A stretch of 64,000 nt of DNA from Blastococcus sp. Marseille-P5729 (GCF_900292035.1 NZ_OMPO01000001.1:503192-567191), one strand, 5' to 3'. Shown: positions 39,630-50,582, counted from the first letter of the stretch. The notes: a model not told the origin generated them from the letters alone. Numbers and translations are program-made.

Positions 39630-40375
39630 CAGTCGATCGCCGCGAGCGCCTGCGGCAGGGTGAAGTTGCCCTCGTAGAGCGCGGTGCCGACGATCGCTCC
39701 TTCGACCCCGATCCCGGTGAGCTGGGCGATCTGCCGGATGTCGTCGAGGGTGGTGATGCCGCCGCTGGCGACGACGGGCTTGTTCGTCCGCTCGCAGACC
39801 TGGCGCAGCAGGTGCACGTTGGGCCCCTTGAGCATGCCGTCCTTCTCGACGTCCGTGACGACATAGCGCGCGCAGCCGTCGCGTTCGAGGCGGTCGAGGA
39901 CCTCCCACACATTGCCGCCCTCTGCGGTCCACCCGCGGGCGGCGAGGCGTTCGCCGCGGACGTCGAGACCGATCGCGATCCGATCACCGTGCTCCCCGAT
40001 GATCCGGCTGCACCACTCGGGATGCTCCAGAGCGGCGGTGCCGATGTTGACCCGGGTGCAACCGGTCGAGAGCGCGGCCTCGAGCGACTCGTCGTCGCGG
40101 ATGCCGCCGGACAGCTCGACCTTGATGTCCATCCGGCCGACGATCTCGCGGATGACTTCACGGTTTTCGCCGCGTCCGAACGCGGCGTCGAGGTCGACCA
40201 GATGCAGCCATTCGGCACCGTCGTTCTGCCAGTTCATCGCGGCGTCGAGAGGATCACCGTAGGTCTTGCCGGAGCCGGCCTTCCCGCGGACGAGCTGCAC
40301 GGCCTTGCCTTCGACGACGTCGACGGCAGGCAGCAGCTCGAGACGGGGGCCGGCAGTGGGCGCAGAGGTGTTCAC
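39629..40375 (-). CDS. priA: bifunctional HisA/TrpF isomerase (PriA)
   Basis: In actinobacteria this barrel enzyme isomerises both ProFAR (histidine) and phosphoribosyl anthranilate (tryptophan). The 248-residue product has the two half-barrel Asp motifs [15 protein letters not shown] and [15 protein letters not shown], and [10 protein letters not shown]. No trpF is seen near either trp cluster, which fits the dual role; the sequence alone cannot prove it. GTG at 40375 overlaps hisH (GTGA) and the stop shares a base with hisF. Confidence 0.93.
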   Translation of the reverse strand: MNTSAPTAGPRLELLPAVDVVEGKAVQLVRGKAGSGKTYGDPLDAAMNWQNDGAEWLHLVDLDAAFGRGENREVIREIVGRMDIKVELSGGIRDDESLEAALSTGCTRVNIGTAALEHPEWCSRIIGEHGDRIAIGLDVRGERLAARGWTAEGGNVWEVLDRLERDGCARYVVTDVEKDGMLKGPNVHLLRQVCERTNKPVVASGGITTLDDIRQIAQLTGIGVEGAIVGTALYEGNFTLPQALAAID

Positions 40376-40986
40376 AGGGTCTCCATCCAGTTGGCGAGGA
40401 GGTGGGCTCCGGCGTCGCCGGACTTCTCGGGGTGGAACTGCGTCGCGCTCAACGACCCGCGCTCGTATGAGGCGATGAATGTCTCGCCGTAGGTGCAGGT
40501 CGTGACCACCGCGTCGTCCGATGTGGACTTCGCGGCGTAGCTGTGTACGAAGTAGAAGCGGGTGTCGGCGTCCATTCCTTTGTGCAGCTGGGATTCGGGA
40601 TGTGCGTCGACGATGTTCCATCCCATGTGCGGCAGGATCTCGGCCTTGACGTGGGCGACCTGTCCTTGCATCGCGGCGACGCCATCGCACTCCACGCCGT
40701 GCTCGATGCCGCGCTCGAACATGATCTGCGCGCCGACGCAGATGCCGAGGACTGGCCGGCCGGCATCGATGCGTTCGTGGATCACCGGCAGAGCGCCGAT
40801 CGCTTTGATGCCTCCCATGCACGCCTCGAAGGCGCCCACGCCCGGGACGACCAGCCCGTGGCAGTCGCGCGCGCGGCCCAGGTCTGCGGTGACCTCGACG
40901 GATCCGCCGACGCGCTCCAGGGCTCGCTGCGCAGAGCGGATGTTGCCGAACCCGTAGTCGAGGACGACGACGTCCCGGTCGGTCAC
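40372..40986 (-). CDS. hisH: imidazole glycerol phosphate synthase glutaminase subunit
   Basis: HisH is the glutamine amidotransferase partner of HisF. The 204-residue class I domain has nucleophile Cys83 in [12 protein letters not shown] and the His185-x-Glu187 pair in QFHPEKSG. The GTG start overlaps the hisB stop (GTGA). Confidence 0.96.
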   Translation of the reverse strand: MTDRDVVVLDYGFGNIRSAQRALERVGGSVEVTADLGRARDCHGLVVPGVGAFEACMGGIKAIGALPVIHERIDAGRPVLGICVGAQIMFERGIEHGVECDGVAAMQGQVAHVKAEILPHMGWNIVDAHPESQLHKGMDADTRFYFVHSYAAKSTSDDAVVTTCTYGETFIASYERGSLSATQFHPEKSGDAGAHLLANWMETL

Positions 40987-41591
40987 AGAGCACCCTTCGT
41001 GCTCGGGATCTCGTCAGTGCGCGGATCGGGCTCGACCGCCTCACGCAGGGCGCGGGCGAGCGCCTTGAACTGCGCCTCGACGACGTGGTGCGGATCGCGG
41101 CCGGAGACGACGTTCATGTGGATGCACATGCGGGCATTCAGCGCGAGCGTCTCGAGGATGTGCTGTGTCAGCGATCCCATGTACAGCGGCGGAGTCCCAC
41201 CGATCGCGACATACTGCTGCCCCTCCGGCTCACCCGTGTGCACGCAGTACGGCCGGCCCGAGACGTCGACGACGCAGTGCGCGAGCGCCTCGTCGAGTGG
41301 GATCGTCGCCTGGCCGAACCGGCGGATCCCCCGCTTGTCGCCGAGGGCCTGCATGAGCGCCTCACCGAGCACGATGGCGGTGTCCTCGATGGTGTGGTGC
41401 CCGTCGATCTCGAGGTCACCGGTCGTGGTGACCTTCAGATCGATCAGCGAGTGCTTCGACAGCGCGGTCAGCATGTGGTCGTAGAAGCCGACCCCGGTGG
41501 AGATCTCGCTCTTGCCCGTGCCGTCGAGGTCGAGCTCGACGGTGACGCTGCTCTCGCTCGTCGTCCGCTCGATGCGCGCGGTGCGCCCCAT
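40983..41591 (-). CDS. hisB: imidazoleglycerol-phosphate dehydratase
   Basis: HisB dehydrates imidazole glycerol phosphate, using manganese. The 202-residue protein is the single-domain form, without a phosphatase domain. It shows the two His-rich signatures [17 protein letters not shown] and [18 protein letters not shown], and [18 protein letters not shown] at 41591 has GGGAG eight bases upstream. A 208-base gap separates it from hisC, the largest gap in the his operon. Confidence 0.95.
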   Translation of the reverse strand: MGRTARIERTTSESSVTVELDLDGTGKSEISTGVGFYDHMLTALSKHSLIDLKVTTTGDLEIDGHHTIEDTAIVLGEALMQALGDKRGIRRFGQATIPLDEALAHCVVDVSGRPYCVHTGEPEGQQYVAIGGTPPLYMGSLTQHILETLALNARMCIHMNVVSGRDPHHVVEAQFKALARALREAVEPDPRTDEIPSTKGAL

Positions 41592-41698
41592 GGTGTGTGC
41601 TCCCTGATCGTGCGATCTGGCCGCAGCCTCGTGCTGCCGCCGAGGATCCATTCTCCCCGACGAGCGCGGTCGTGCGCCAACCGGTGCCGACGGAGACG

Positions 41699-41720
41699 TC
41701 CATCCCGTCAGGGGGATGGA
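41699..41720 (-). other. hairpin in the hisC-hisB gap
   Basis: TCCATCCC (41699-41706) and GGGATGGA (41713-41720) form an 8-base stem with a 6-base loop in the 208 bases between hisC and hisB. The gap has no credible gene: frames there lack a ribosome-binding site and family features. The hairpin may affect expression of hisB and the genes after it. Confidence 0.4.
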
Positions 41721-41799
41721 ATCCGCGCGGATGGTCATCGAACCGGCTGCGTGGCTTCTGTGACTCCCTGACGAGAATCATGGTCCAGTGTCGCCCCGG

Positions 41800-42930
41800 T
41801 CAGCCAGCCAGTGAGCCGTCGAAGCCCAGCGCATCGGCGAGCGCGTCGAGGAATGCCGTGGTCTCCTCGGGCGTGCCGGCGTTGACTCGCAGATGGCCCG
41901 GGATGCCGACGTCGCGGATCAGCACGCCGCGATCCAGTAGCGCCTGCCAGGTCGCCTGGGCGTCGTCGAGCCCGCCGAACAGCACGAAGTTCGAGTCGCT
42001 CGGCACCGGCTCGAGCCCCCATCTCGCGAGCGTGTCGACGATCCGGTCACGCTCGGCCTTCAGCGCCGCGACGTTCGACAGCAGGATGTCGCTGTGCGCT
42101 ATCGCCGCGTTGGCGGCTGCCTGCGTGAGCGTCGAGAGATGGTAGGGCAGACGCACCAGCCGTAGGCCGTCGACGATCGCCGGGTCGGCGGCGAGGTAGC
42201 CCACGCGCGCTCCGGCGAACGCGAACGCCTTGCTCATCGTCCGGCTGACGATCAGTCGCGGGTTCTCGGCGAGCAGCTGCAGGGCGCTCGGGGTGCCCGG
42301 CCGCGCGAACTCGAAGTAGGCCTCGTCGACCACGACGATGCCGCGGGAGGTCTCCAGCACCGTCGAGATCACCTCCGGCGCCATCGCGGTGCCGGTCGGG
42401 TTGTTCGGCGAGCACAGGAACACGACGTCCGGATCGTGCTCGCGCACCTGCTGCGCGGCGGCGTCCGCGGCGAGGTCGAAGTGCTCGTCACGCTCCCCCG
42501 ACACCCAGCGGGTGCCGGTGGCAAGTGAGATCAGCTCGTGCATCGAGTACGACGGGACGAATCCCAGTGCGGTGCGGTCCGGGCCGCCGTACGCCATGAG
42601 GATGTGCTGCAGCACCTCGTTGGACCCGTTGGCGGCCCAGAGCATCTCGATCGGCAGCCGTACCCCGGCCTGCTGCTCGAGGTAGGAGGCGAGCGATGTG
42701 CGCAGCTCGGTGAACTCGCGGTCTGGGTACCGGTTCAGGGTGACGGCCTCGGCTTCGATCGCCTCCACGATGGACCGGACGACGACGGCCGGCAGGTCGA
42801 AGGCGTTCTCGTTGGTGTTCAGCCGCACCGGGACGTCGAGCTGCGGGGCGCCGTACGCCGACATCCCCCGGAACTGCGGACGCAGCAGCTCGCGCGCGAG
42901 GCCGGCGTTGGCCGAGCGGGACTCGCTCAT
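41800..42930 (-). CDS. hisC: histidinol-phosphate aminotransferase
   Basis: HisC transaminates imidazole acetol phosphate with glutamate. The 376-residue fold-type I enzyme has [21 protein letters not shown], the CSPNNPTG motif, [10 protein letters not shown] and PLP Lys234 in [14 protein letters not shown]. The ATG overlaps the hisD stop (ATGA). Confidence 0.96.
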   Translation of the reverse strand: MSESRSANAGLARELLRPQFRGMSAYGAPQLDVPVRLNTNENAFDLPAVVVRSIVEAIEAEAVTLNRYPDREFTELRTSLASYLEQQAGVRLPIEMLWAANGSNEVLQHILMAYGGPDRTALGFVPSYSMHELISLATGTRWVSGERDEHFDLAADAAAQQVREHDPDVVFLCSPNNPTGTAMAPEVISTVLETSRGIVVVDEAYFEFARPGTPSALQLLAENPRLIVSRTMSKAFAFAGARVGYLAADPAIVDGLRLVRLPYHLSTLTQAAANAAIAHSDILLSNVAALKAERDRIVDTLARWGLEPVPSDSNFVLFGGLDDAQATWQALLDRGVLIRDVGIPGHLRVNAGTPEETTAFLDALADALGFDGSLAG

Positions 42931-44240
42931 AGCTCGGGGAACCGGGCGCGGATCGCCGCACCGTGGGCGGGCAGGTCCTCGGCGTCCGCGAGGTTCACGA
43001 TGTGGGTTGCGACCGCGCGCAGCGCCTGCTCGTCGTAGTCGACCACGTGCACCCCCTTCAGGAAGGACTGCACGGACAGCCCCGACGAGTGCCGCGCGCA
43101 GCCACCGGTCGGCAGCACGTGGTTGGAGCCCGCGCAATAGTCACCGAGCGGCACCGGCGAGTAGGGGCCGACGAAGATGCAGCCGGCGTTGCGCACCCGG
43201 GCCGCATCGCCCTTGCTGTCGGCGGTCTGCACTTCCAGGTGCTCCGCGGCATACGCATCGACGACCTTCAGGCCTTGCTCGATGTCGTCGACCAGGACGA
43301 CGCCGGACTGCTCGCCGCCGAGCGCGGTGCGGATCCGCTCGACGTGCTTGGTCTGCTCGATCTGCGCCTGCAGCGCCACGTCGACCTTCCCGGCGAACGC
43401 CTCGCTGGGGGTCACGAGCACCGAGCCGGCCAGCGGGTCGTGCTCGGCCTGGCTGATGAGATCTGCGGCGACGTGCGCGGCGTCCGCGGTGTCGTCGGCG
43501 AGGACGGCGATCTCGGTCGGCCCCGCCTCCGAGTCAATGCCGATCAGGCCACGCAGCATCCGCTTCGCCGCGGTCACATAGATGTTGCCGGGGCCCGTCA
43601 CCATGTCAACCGGCTCGTTCTCCTCGGTGCCGTAGGCGAACATCGCGACCGCCTGCGCGCCGCCGACGCCGTACACCTCGTCGACGCCGAGCAGCGCACA
43701 CGCGGCGAGGATGGTCGGGTGCGGCTTGCCGCCGAACTCCCGCTGTGGGGGCGATGCGACGGCGATCGACCCGACGCCGGCAACCTGCGCCGGGACGACG
43801 TTCATCACGACACTCGACGGGTAGACCGCCAGCCCGCCCGGCACGTACAACCCGACGCGGTCGACCGGGATCCACTTCTCCGTCACCGTCGCCCCGGCAC
43901 CGAGCTCGGTCACCGTCTCCGCGCGCCGCTGGTCCTCGTGCACCTTGCGGGCCCGGGCGATCGCCTCGTCGAGTCCGGCACGCACGTCGGGGTTGAGGTT
44001 CTCCAGCGCGGCGGCGATGTCGGCGGGATCGACCCGCAGGTGATCGATCACGACACCGTCGATGCGGGCCGTGATCTCCTTGACCGCCTGGGCGCCCCGC
44101 GCCTCGACGTCCTCGACGATCGGCTCGACGGTCGCGATGGCGCGCTCGACGTCGATCTCGGCCCGTGGCACAGCGCGTCGCAGCTGCGCGGTGCGCAGCT
44201 GCTGGCCGCGCAGGTCGATGGTGCGTAGGATCTGGCTCAT
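42927..44240 (-). CDS. hisD: histidinol dehydrogenase
   Basis: HisD oxidises histidinol to histidine in two NAD+ steps, with zinc. The 437-residue protein has the family stretch [44 protein letters not shown] and the C-terminal [10 protein letters not shown] with GLSVQSFLK. It is the first gene of the hisD-C-B-H-A-F operon. The 181 bases upstream contain the divergent DUF222 start and must hold the his promoter, which I cannot place exactly. Confidence 0.96.
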   Translation of the reverse strand: MSQILRTIDLRGQQLRTAQLRRAVPRAEIDVERAIATVEPIVEDVEARGAQAVKEITARIDGVVIDHLRVDPADIAAALENLNPDVRAGLDEAIARARKVHEDQRRAETVTELGAGATVTEKWIPVDRVGLYVPGGLAVYPSSVVMNVVPAQVAGVGSIAVASPPQREFGGKPHPTILAACALLGVDEVYGVGGAQAVAMFAYGTEENEPVDMVTGPGNIYVTAAKRMLRGLIGIDSEAGPTEIAVLADDTADAAHVAADLISQAEHDPLAGSVLVTPSEAFAGKVDVALQAQIEQTKHVERIRTALGGEQSGVVLVDDIEQGLKVVDAYAAEHLEVQTADSKGDAARVRNAGCIFVGPYSPVPLGDYCAGSNHVLPTGGCARHSSGLSVQSFLKGVHVVDYDEQALRAVATHIVNLADAEDLPAHGAAIRARFPEL

Positions 44241-44421
44241 CTCATCAGGTTACGACCGGCCGGAGGATTGCCTGCCTCACAGTCCCGGATGACGCCGTCG
44301 CGGACGTCGACCCATCGGCTTGTCAAGTGGACGGGCCGAGACCTGTGAACAGCGGCTGGGTTGTCCACACCCGTACTCGCCAACACCGGGACAGTCGGCT
44401 ACCGTCCGTAGATTGCGCTGC

Positions 44422-45718
44422 ATGAGCTTGATCGAGCACGAGAGCAGCGCGGACGCCGGCAGTGGCGACGCCGCCGTCCGGCTCGCCGGGCTCGAGGCCG
44501 GCAACGCGGCGGAGAGCGAGCTCGCGCGGCTCGCACACCGCCTGCTCGAGCTCGCCACCGGCCTGGACGGCCGAGAGGGGTTCTCGGCGGCGATCGCCGG
44601 CATCGACGCGATCGAGACACTCGTCTCCGCGGCGGAGGCCGGCAAGATGCGGCTGATCGGGCAGGCACACGCCTGCGCGGAGCAGGCCCTCGCCGACGGC
44701 GAGGTCGCCCCCGGCGACGTGATCCGGCACGCCGACGGAGCGAGCGATCGGGTCATGACCCGGACCCAGATCACCGCCGCCCAGCTCGGGCCGGTGCTGC
44801 GCATGACCCCCGGGCCCGCGGCTGGCTTGGTCACGCGGGCCGTCACACTGACGCGTGACCTGCCCCTCACGTTGGGACGGCTGCAGTCCGGTGAGCTGAG
44901 CGGGTGGCACGCGAAGCTCGTCACGGACGCCGCGCTCACCGTGTCGCACGACGACCGCCCCGATCTCGACCGGATGGTCTGCGGCGCACCGCTCGCCGCG
45001 GGGGTCGCCGGGCTGGGCGGGCACCGCGCCGCGGTCCGCGTGGTAAACAAGCGGATCGACGCCGCCCTGCAACAGCTCGATGCCCCTACTCAGACCCAGA
45101 CGAAGCGCAAGCAGGGGCACACCGGCCGGCACATCGAGTTCGGCAAGCCGACCGACGACGGGATGATGGGCCTGTTCGGCTCGCTGCCGGCGCCCGCCGC
45201 TCGCGCGATCGACACCCTGCTGGACGACCTGGCCCGCACTGCCCCCGACGGTGATCCCCGCACCCACGAGCAGCGGCGGGCAGACGCCTTCCTGACGCTG
45301 TTCAGCGGGCCGGCCGCCCTGTCACCGGCCGCCCGGCCGTCCGAAGAGCAGGGCGCACCCGCTTACGACGAGGCCGGGCAGTACACCGTCGTGGACCAGC
45401 GGCAGAATGCCGACGTTGGAGGTCGGCCATCGACAACCCACGGCCAAGGTGCGCGACGCCGTCCTGAACCGAGACGGTCGCTGCCGCTATCCCGACTGCG
45501 AACGCGTGGCCTCGCTCGACCTCGATCACATCCGTCCGTGGCGGGACGATCGTCCTGCGGCCGGGCAGAGCGCTGCGGAGAACCTGCAGTCGCTGTGCCG
45601 CGAGCATCACCGCGCCAAGCATCAGCTGCGGTGGGAGGTCCGGATGCAGCCCGACGGCAGCATCGTCTGGCGCAACAACCTGCTGGACATCACCGCCACC
45701 ACCCGGCCCGGCGGATGA
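44422..45718 (+). pseudogene. frameshifted DUF222/HNH family gene
   Basis: The first frame (44422 onward, starting MSLIEHESSAD) encodes a DUF222-type region of about 325 residues, ending its sensible sequence near YTVVDQ at about 45396. The HNH domain lies in the next frame (45407-45718): GRCRYPDCERV, LDLDHIRPWRDD, CREHHRAKH. Joining the frames near 45396-45398 restores a plausible linker (VVD then SGRMPTLEVG), so a one- or two-base change breaks the gene. It is the second DUF222/HNH copy in the window. Sequencing error cannot be excluded. Confidence 0.75.
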
Positions 45719-45729
45719 CCCCGTTCCGC

Positions 45730-46269
45730 TCAGCTCGCCTCGGCGGGATCGGCCGTCCCACCGTCTCCTACAGCGCGAGAAGGGTCGACGAGGTCGCTGC
45801 GGTCGGCGAGGATGACCAGGGCGATGTACGTGAGCGTGGCCGCGACGGCCGCCACCCACATCGAGCTCGTCCCTGTGAGCACCGGCGCCTTCAGGTACTC
45901 GGAGCCCAGCTCCACCTCCGAGTCGAAGCCCCGCAGCGACACGACCACGACCCAGACCACGATCCCGAAGCCGGTCTGCAGCGCGGCCACCACCACGGCC
46001 ACCGCCAGACCGAGGGGTCCGCGCCATAGGCCGCGTCGCCACCACAGCACGGTCGTCAGGATCGCCAGAGCGCCCATCGCGATCGTGAACCACACCTCGG
46101 CGCTCACCCGCATCTCGTCCTGCGAGTTCACCGGCAGGTCACCGATCTCCGTGCTGATCTCGCGCGAACCGGGCGCCAGCATCGCGCAGACGGCCGCGAC
46201 GATCGCGGCCGCGGCCAGCACCAGCAGGATGAGGCGAAGCGCTCGAGCTGCATCACGACGTGCAGTCAT
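45730..46269 (-). CDS. four-helix membrane protein of unknown function
   Basis: The 179-residue protein has a first helix at about 10-32 (LRLILLVLAAAAIVAAVCAM), a loop of about 25 polar residues, then helices at about 58-76, 84-110 and 138-156, and an Asp-rich tail. No enzymatic motif is visible. It may belong to one of the small actinobacterial membrane families such as DUF2567, but I cannot confirm that. Its start is 13 bases after the dnaE stop, so it may be cotranscribed with dnaE. Confidence 0.75.
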   Translation of the reverse strand: MTARRDAARALRLILLVLAAAAIVAAVCAMLAPGSREISTEIGDLPVNSQDEMRVSAEVWFTIAMGALAILTTVLWWRRGLWRGPLGLAVAVVVAALQTGFGIVVWVVVVSLRGFDSEVELGSEYLKAPVLTGTSSMWVAAVAATLTYIALVILADRSDLVDPSRAVGDGGTADPAEAS

Positions 46270-46282
46270 GAGGCGCGGTGGG

Positions 46283-49200
46283 TCACTGGACGAAGCCCTC
46301 GGTGCCGAGCAGTGCCTTCACATCACCGACGAGGGACGGGGAGCGGCTCACCCGCAGCTGCTCGCCCAGCTTGACCGTGTGCACTCGCTCACCGTTGATG
46401 ACCCGTAGGTGGACGTCGACCATCCCCGCGTGCCCCGCGAGCACCTGCTTGAGACGGGAGACGACCGGCGGGGTGCAGCGCAGCGCCTGCACCTGCAGCA
46501 CCACGGGTCCGGTGTTGTCCTTCGACAGGTCCGGCAACGACAGGTCGGCGACCCGGATCTTCGGGGCCTCGTCGTTCTCGATCGCGACCCGCCCCGAGAC
46601 GACGACGACCTGGTCCTCTGCGACGAGGTGGCCGACCGTCTCGTAGGTGCGGGCGAAGATGAACACCTCGACCGAGCCCTCGAGATCCTCGACGGTCGCC
46701 TTGGCCCAGTACTGGCCCTGCTTGTTGATCTTGCGCTCGACGCCGGTCAGGATGCCGGCCACCGTGACGACGTCCTTGTCGTGGTACGCGCCCTCCTCGT
46801 GCAGGCCGGCGATGGAGGTGTCGGCGGCGCTGGCAAGCACGTGCTCGAGCCCGTGCAGAGGATGATCGGACACGTACAGGCCCAGCATGTCGCGCTCGAA
46901 GCTGAGCTTCTCTCGCTTGGGCCACTCATGCGGCGGGATCGCGACCTCGAACTTGGTCGAGTCCGAGGCCTCGTTGTCATCGTCCCCGCCCATGGATCCG
47001 AACAGGTCGAACTGGCCCATCGCCTCCTGCTTCTTGACGTCGGCGACCGCATCGATGGCCTCCGCATGGATCTGCATCAGGCCACGACGCGGATGCTCCA
47101 GCGAATCGAAGGCCCCCGACTTGATCAGGGACTCCACGACGTTCTTCTTGCACGCCTGCTGGTCGACTTTGCGCAGGAAGTCGTGGAAGGAGGTGAACTC
47201 GCCCTTGTCGTCGCGGGCACCGACGATCAGATCGACGACATTGCCACCGACACCACGGACCGCGGCCATGCCGAACCGGATGTCGGTGCCGACCGGGGTG
47301 AAACGCGCGTAGGACTCGTTGACATCGGGCGGTAGCACCTTGATGCCCATGCGGCGGCACTCCCCCAGGTACACCGCCATCTTGTCCTTGTTCTCCCCCA
47401 CGCTGGTCAGCAGCGCGGCCATGTACTCCGAGGGGTAGTGCGCCTTGAGGTAGGCCGTCCAGTAGGACACCACGCCGTACGCCGCCGAGTGCGCCTTGTT
47501 GAAGGCATAGTCCGAGAACGGCAGCAGGATGTCCCACAGCGTGGTGATCGCGGCGTTCGAGTAACCCCGCTCGCGCATCCCACCGGAGAAGATCTCGAAC
47601 TGCTTGTCCAGCTCGGCCTTCTTCTTCTTGCCCATCGCGCGGCGCAGCAGGTCCGCCTGGCCGAGCGTGTAGCCGGCGACCTTCTGCGCGATCGCCATGA
47701 CCTGCTCCTGGTAGACGATCAGCCCGTAGGTCTCGCCGAGGATGTCCTCGAAGGCCTCGGCGAGCTCGGGGTGGATTGGCACCACCGGCTCGCGGCCGGT
47801 CTTGCGGCGGGCGTACTTGTTATGTGAGTCGGCACCCATCGGGCCGGGTCGGTACAGCGCGCCGACCGCGGAGATGTCCTCGAAGCAGTCCGGACGCATC
47901 GAGCGCAGCAACGCCCGCATCGGACCGCCGTCGAGTTGAAATACGCCGAGAGTGTCGCCGCGCGCCATCAGCTCGTACGTGAGCGCGTCGTCGAAGGGCA
48001 GGTCCTCCAGGACGACGTTCTCGTCCCGGTTGATCTTGATGTTGTCCAGGGCGTCGTCGAGCACCGTCAGGTTGCGCAGGCCCAGGAAGTCCATCTTGAT
48101 CAGGCCGAGCGTCTCGCAGGTCGGGTAGTCGAACTGCGTGATGATGGCGCCGTCCGCCTCGCGCTTCATCAGCGGGATGACGTCCATCAGGGGCTCGGAG
48201 GACATGATCACCCCCGCGGCGTGGACGCCGGTACCGCGCCGCAGCCCCTCGAGGTCCTTCGCCGTGTCGACGACCTCCTTGTACTCGGCATTCCCGTCGT
48301 ACAGCCCGCGGAACTCCTGGCCCTCGTTGTAGCGCTCGTGGCTGGAGTCCCACATCTTCGACAGCGGCACGCCCTTGCCCATGACGTCCGGGGGCATCGC
48401 CTTGGTGAGGATGTCACCGACGGCGTACGGCTTGTCGAGCACGCGGGCGGCGTCCTTCACGGCGTTCTTGGCCTTGATCGTCTGGAAGGTGACGATCATC
48501 GCGACGTACTCGCTGCCGTACTTCTCGACGACGTAGTTGATCACCTCGCCGCGCCGGCGCTCGTCGAAGTCCACGTCGAAGTCCGGCATGGAGACGCGGT
48601 CGGGGTTGAGGAAGCGCTCGAAGATCAGACCGTGCTTCAGCGGGTCGAGATCGGTGATGCGCATCGCGTACGCCGCCATCGACCCGGCACCGGACCCGCG
48701 GCCCGGACCTACCCGGATGCCGTTGCTCTTGGCCCAGTTGATGAAGTCGGCGACGACCAGGAAGTAACCCGGGAAGCCCATCTGGGCGATGACCCCAACC
48801 TCGTAGTCGGCCTGCTTGCGCACCTCGTCGGGAATGCCGTTCGGGTAGCGCTGGTGCAGGCCCTTCTCGACCTCCTTGACGAACCAGGACTCCTCGGACT
48901 CCCCCTCCGGAACCGGGAAGCGCGGCATGTAGTTGGCCGACTCGTTGAAGGTGATGTCGACCCGCTCGGCGATCACGAGCGTGTTGTCGCAGGCCTCGGG
49001 CAGCTCACGGAACTTCGAGCGCATCTCCTCTGCGGACTTGAGGTAGTAGTGATCTCCGTTGAAGTGGAAGCGGTTCGGGTTGGAGAGCCGGTCGCCGGTC
49101 TGGATGCACAGCAGCGCGCCGTGCGCCTTGGCGTCCTCCTTGTTCGTGTAGTGCAGGTCGTTGGTGGCCACGAACGGGATCTGCAGGTCGCGGGCAATGT

Positions 49201-49849
49201 CCATCAGCCCGGCGCGGTAGGACTTCTCGACGGCGAGGTCGTGGTCCATCAGCTCGCAGTAGAAATTCTCCTTGCCGAAGATGTCCTGGAAGTCGGCTGC
49301 GGCCTGCCGCGCTCGCTCGGCCTTGCCGGCCCGCAGCCACATCGGCACCTCCCCCGACGGGCAGCCGGTGGTGGCGATCAGGCCTTCGTGGTAGCGCTCG
49401 AGGATCTCGCGGTCGAAGCGCGGCTTGCGGTACTGGCCCTCGAGGCTGGCAAGCGAGCTCAACCGGAACAGGTTGTGCATTCCGGTTGTGTTGTAGGCCA
49501 GCAGCGTCATGTGGTTGTACGCCGCCCGCCCCTTGTTGCTCGAGCCCTCCTCGGAGGTCTCGTCATCGACGATCGTGCCGAACTCGTAGGGCACCCGGTC
49601 GAAACGCGAGCCGGGTGTGTAGTAGCCCTCCATGCCGATGATCGGCTTGATCCCGGCGTCGTGGGCCTGCTTGTAGAAGTCATAGGCGCCAAAGACGTTG
49701 CCGTGATCGGTAATCGCGATGGCGGGCATGCCGAGCTCGGCTGCGCGACTCATCAGCGGCCCGATCTTGGCGGCGCCGTCGAGCATCGAGTACTCGGTAT
49801 GGGTGTGCAGATGAACGAAAGAATCCGCCTGGCCCACCGTACTGCTCAC
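46283..49849 (-). CDS. dnaE: DNA polymerase III alpha subunit
   Basis: DnaE is the replicative DNA polymerase. The 1188-residue protein has the N-terminal PHP domain (SFVHLHTHTEYSMLDG, AITDHGNVFGAY), palm motifs with catalytic aspartates in PDFDVDFDERRRGEV, VGPGRGSGAGSMAAY, the fingers, a helix-hairpin-helix region and a C-terminal OB fold. GTG at 49849 is chosen for its nearby GAGG and typical N-terminus; the ATG at 49876 is an alternative with no ribosome-binding site. Confidence 0.96.
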   Translation of the reverse strand: MSSTVGQADSFVHLHTHTEYSMLDGAAKIGPLMSRAAELGMPAIAITDHGNVFGAYDFYKQAHDAGIKPIIGMEGYYTPGSRFDRVPYEFGTIVDDETSEEGSSNKGRAAYNHMTLLAYNTTGMHNLFRLSSLASLEGQYRKPRFDREILERYHEGLIATTGCPSGEVPMWLRAGKAERARQAAADFQDIFGKENFYCELMDHDLAVEKSYRAGLMDIARDLQIPFVATNDLHYTNKEDAKAHGALLCIQTGDRLSNPNRFHFNGDHYYLKSAEEMRSKFRELPEACDNTLVIAERVDITFNESANYMPRFPVPEGESEESWFVKEVEKGLHQRYPNGIPDEVRKQADYEVGVIAQMGFPGYFLVVADFINWAKSNGIRVGPGRGSGAGSMAAYAMRITDLDPLKHGLIFERFLNPDRVSMPDFDVDFDERRRGEVINYVVEKYGSEYVAMIVTFQTIKAKNAVKDAARVLDKPYAVGDILTKAMPPDVMGKGVPLSKMWDSSHERYNEGQEFRGLYDGNAEYKEVVDTAKDLEGLRRGTGVHAAGVIMSSEPLMDVIPLMKREADGAIITQFDYPTCETLGLIKMDFLGLRNLTVLDDALDNIKINRDENVVLEDLPFDDALTYELMARGDTLGVFQLDGGPMRALLRSMRPDCFEDISAVGALYRPGPMGADSHNKYARRKTGREPVVPIHPELAEAFEDILGETYGLIVYQEQVMAIAQKVAGYTLGQADLLRRAMGKKKKAELDKQFEIFSGGMRERGYSNAAITTLWDILLPFSDYAFNKAHSAAYGVVSYWTAYLKAHYPSEYMAALLTSVGENKDKMAVYLGECRRMGIKVLPPDVNESYARFTPVGTDIRFGMAAVRGVGGNVVDLIVGARDDKGEFTSFHDFLRKVDQQACKKNVVESLIKSGAFDSLEHPRRGLMQIHAEAIDAVADVKKQEAMGQFDLFGSMGGDDDNEASDSTKFEVAIPPHEWPKREKLSFERDMLGLYVSDHPLHGLEHVLASAADTSIAGLHEEGAYHDKDVVTVAGILTGVERKINKQGQYWAKATVEDLEGSVEVFIFARTYETVGHLVAEDQVVVVSGRVAIENDEAPKIRVADLSLPDLSKDNTGPVVLQVQALRCTPPVVSRLKQVLAGHAGMVDVHLRVINGERVHTVKLGEQLRVSRSPSLVGDVKALLGTEGFVQ

Positions 49850-49910
49850 CGCTCCCTCATCGAACCGAGCCACCATTGTCGCACCGACGAAGCACGCTCG
49901 CCGGGAGGCC

Positions 49911-50582
49911 TCAGCCGGTGTCGGTCCCGTCGCCGCCGTTGGCCGCCACCGCCAGCGACCCCACGAGCGCGCCCGTCATCTGCGTGATGGTCCGCCCGAT
50001 CGCGTCGGCGTCCGGGAGCCGGTCGGCGACGGTGTCGATCCGCTCCTCCAGCTCCGCCGGCGACAGCTGCCCCACCTCCTCGCGAAGCACCTTCGGTGCG
50101 TGCCCGACCCCCTGCAGCAGGGTCAGCAGGACGACGTCAGCGGGCCGCGGCTCGTCACCGGCGAGCACGCCCGCCAGCCGGGCCCGGATTGCCCGTTCCG
50201 GGGCCGGGTCGACCACCGGGTGCCGCTCGGGCATCAGTCCCAGGATCTTTCGCGGCCTGATCGTGATGATCCGGGCGTCGGCCAACGAGCTGACCACCGC
50301 CTTCTCGGGATTGACGCGCCGGTCCATCAGCAGCGTGGAGAGCCGTTTGCCGTCACGCTCGACGATCCGCGCCAGCGAGCGGTCCAGCACCGGGTTGCCG
50401 GTCGGCTCCGGCGACCTGACCCGCCCCCGCGGGTCGTCGCCGTCCTCGAGCTCCAGCCGGCCGGCGAGCATCAGATCACCGATGACCGCCCCGCCCATCC
50501 CGTAGGGCTTGTAGACCCCCAGGCTCTCGGGCATGCCGTCGTCCTTGGTCAGCAGCAAGAACAGCTCCTCGCAGATCAGCAT
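49911..50582 (-). CDS. GPP34/GOLPH3-like phosphoprotein
   Basis: The 223-residue protein fits the GPP34 family, whose eukaryotic member GOLPH3 binds phosphatidylinositol 4-phosphate at the Golgi; bacterial members are uncharacterised. Visible features are the N-terminal LICEELFLLLTKDDG, the GGAVIGDLMLAGRLEL helix, and an all-helical C-terminus with VVLLTLLQGVGHAPKVLR. It stands alone upstream of dnaE, 61 bases from the dnaE start. Confidence 0.8.
   Translation of the reverse strand: MLICEELFLLLTKDDGMPESLGVYKPYGMGGAVIGDLMLAGRLELEDGDDPRGRVRSPEPTGNPVLDRSLARIVERDGKRLSTLLMDRRVNPEKAVVSSLADARIITIRPRKILGLMPERHPVVDPAPERAIRARLAGVLAGDEPRPADVVLLTLLQGVGHAPKVLREEVGQLSPAELEERIDTVADRLPDADAIGRTITQMTGALVGSLAVAANGGDGTDTG

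Noticed and set aside
41416-41781. Minus-strand frame between hisC and hisB
   Set aside because: It overlaps hisB in another frame, has no family features and no convincing ribosome-binding site.
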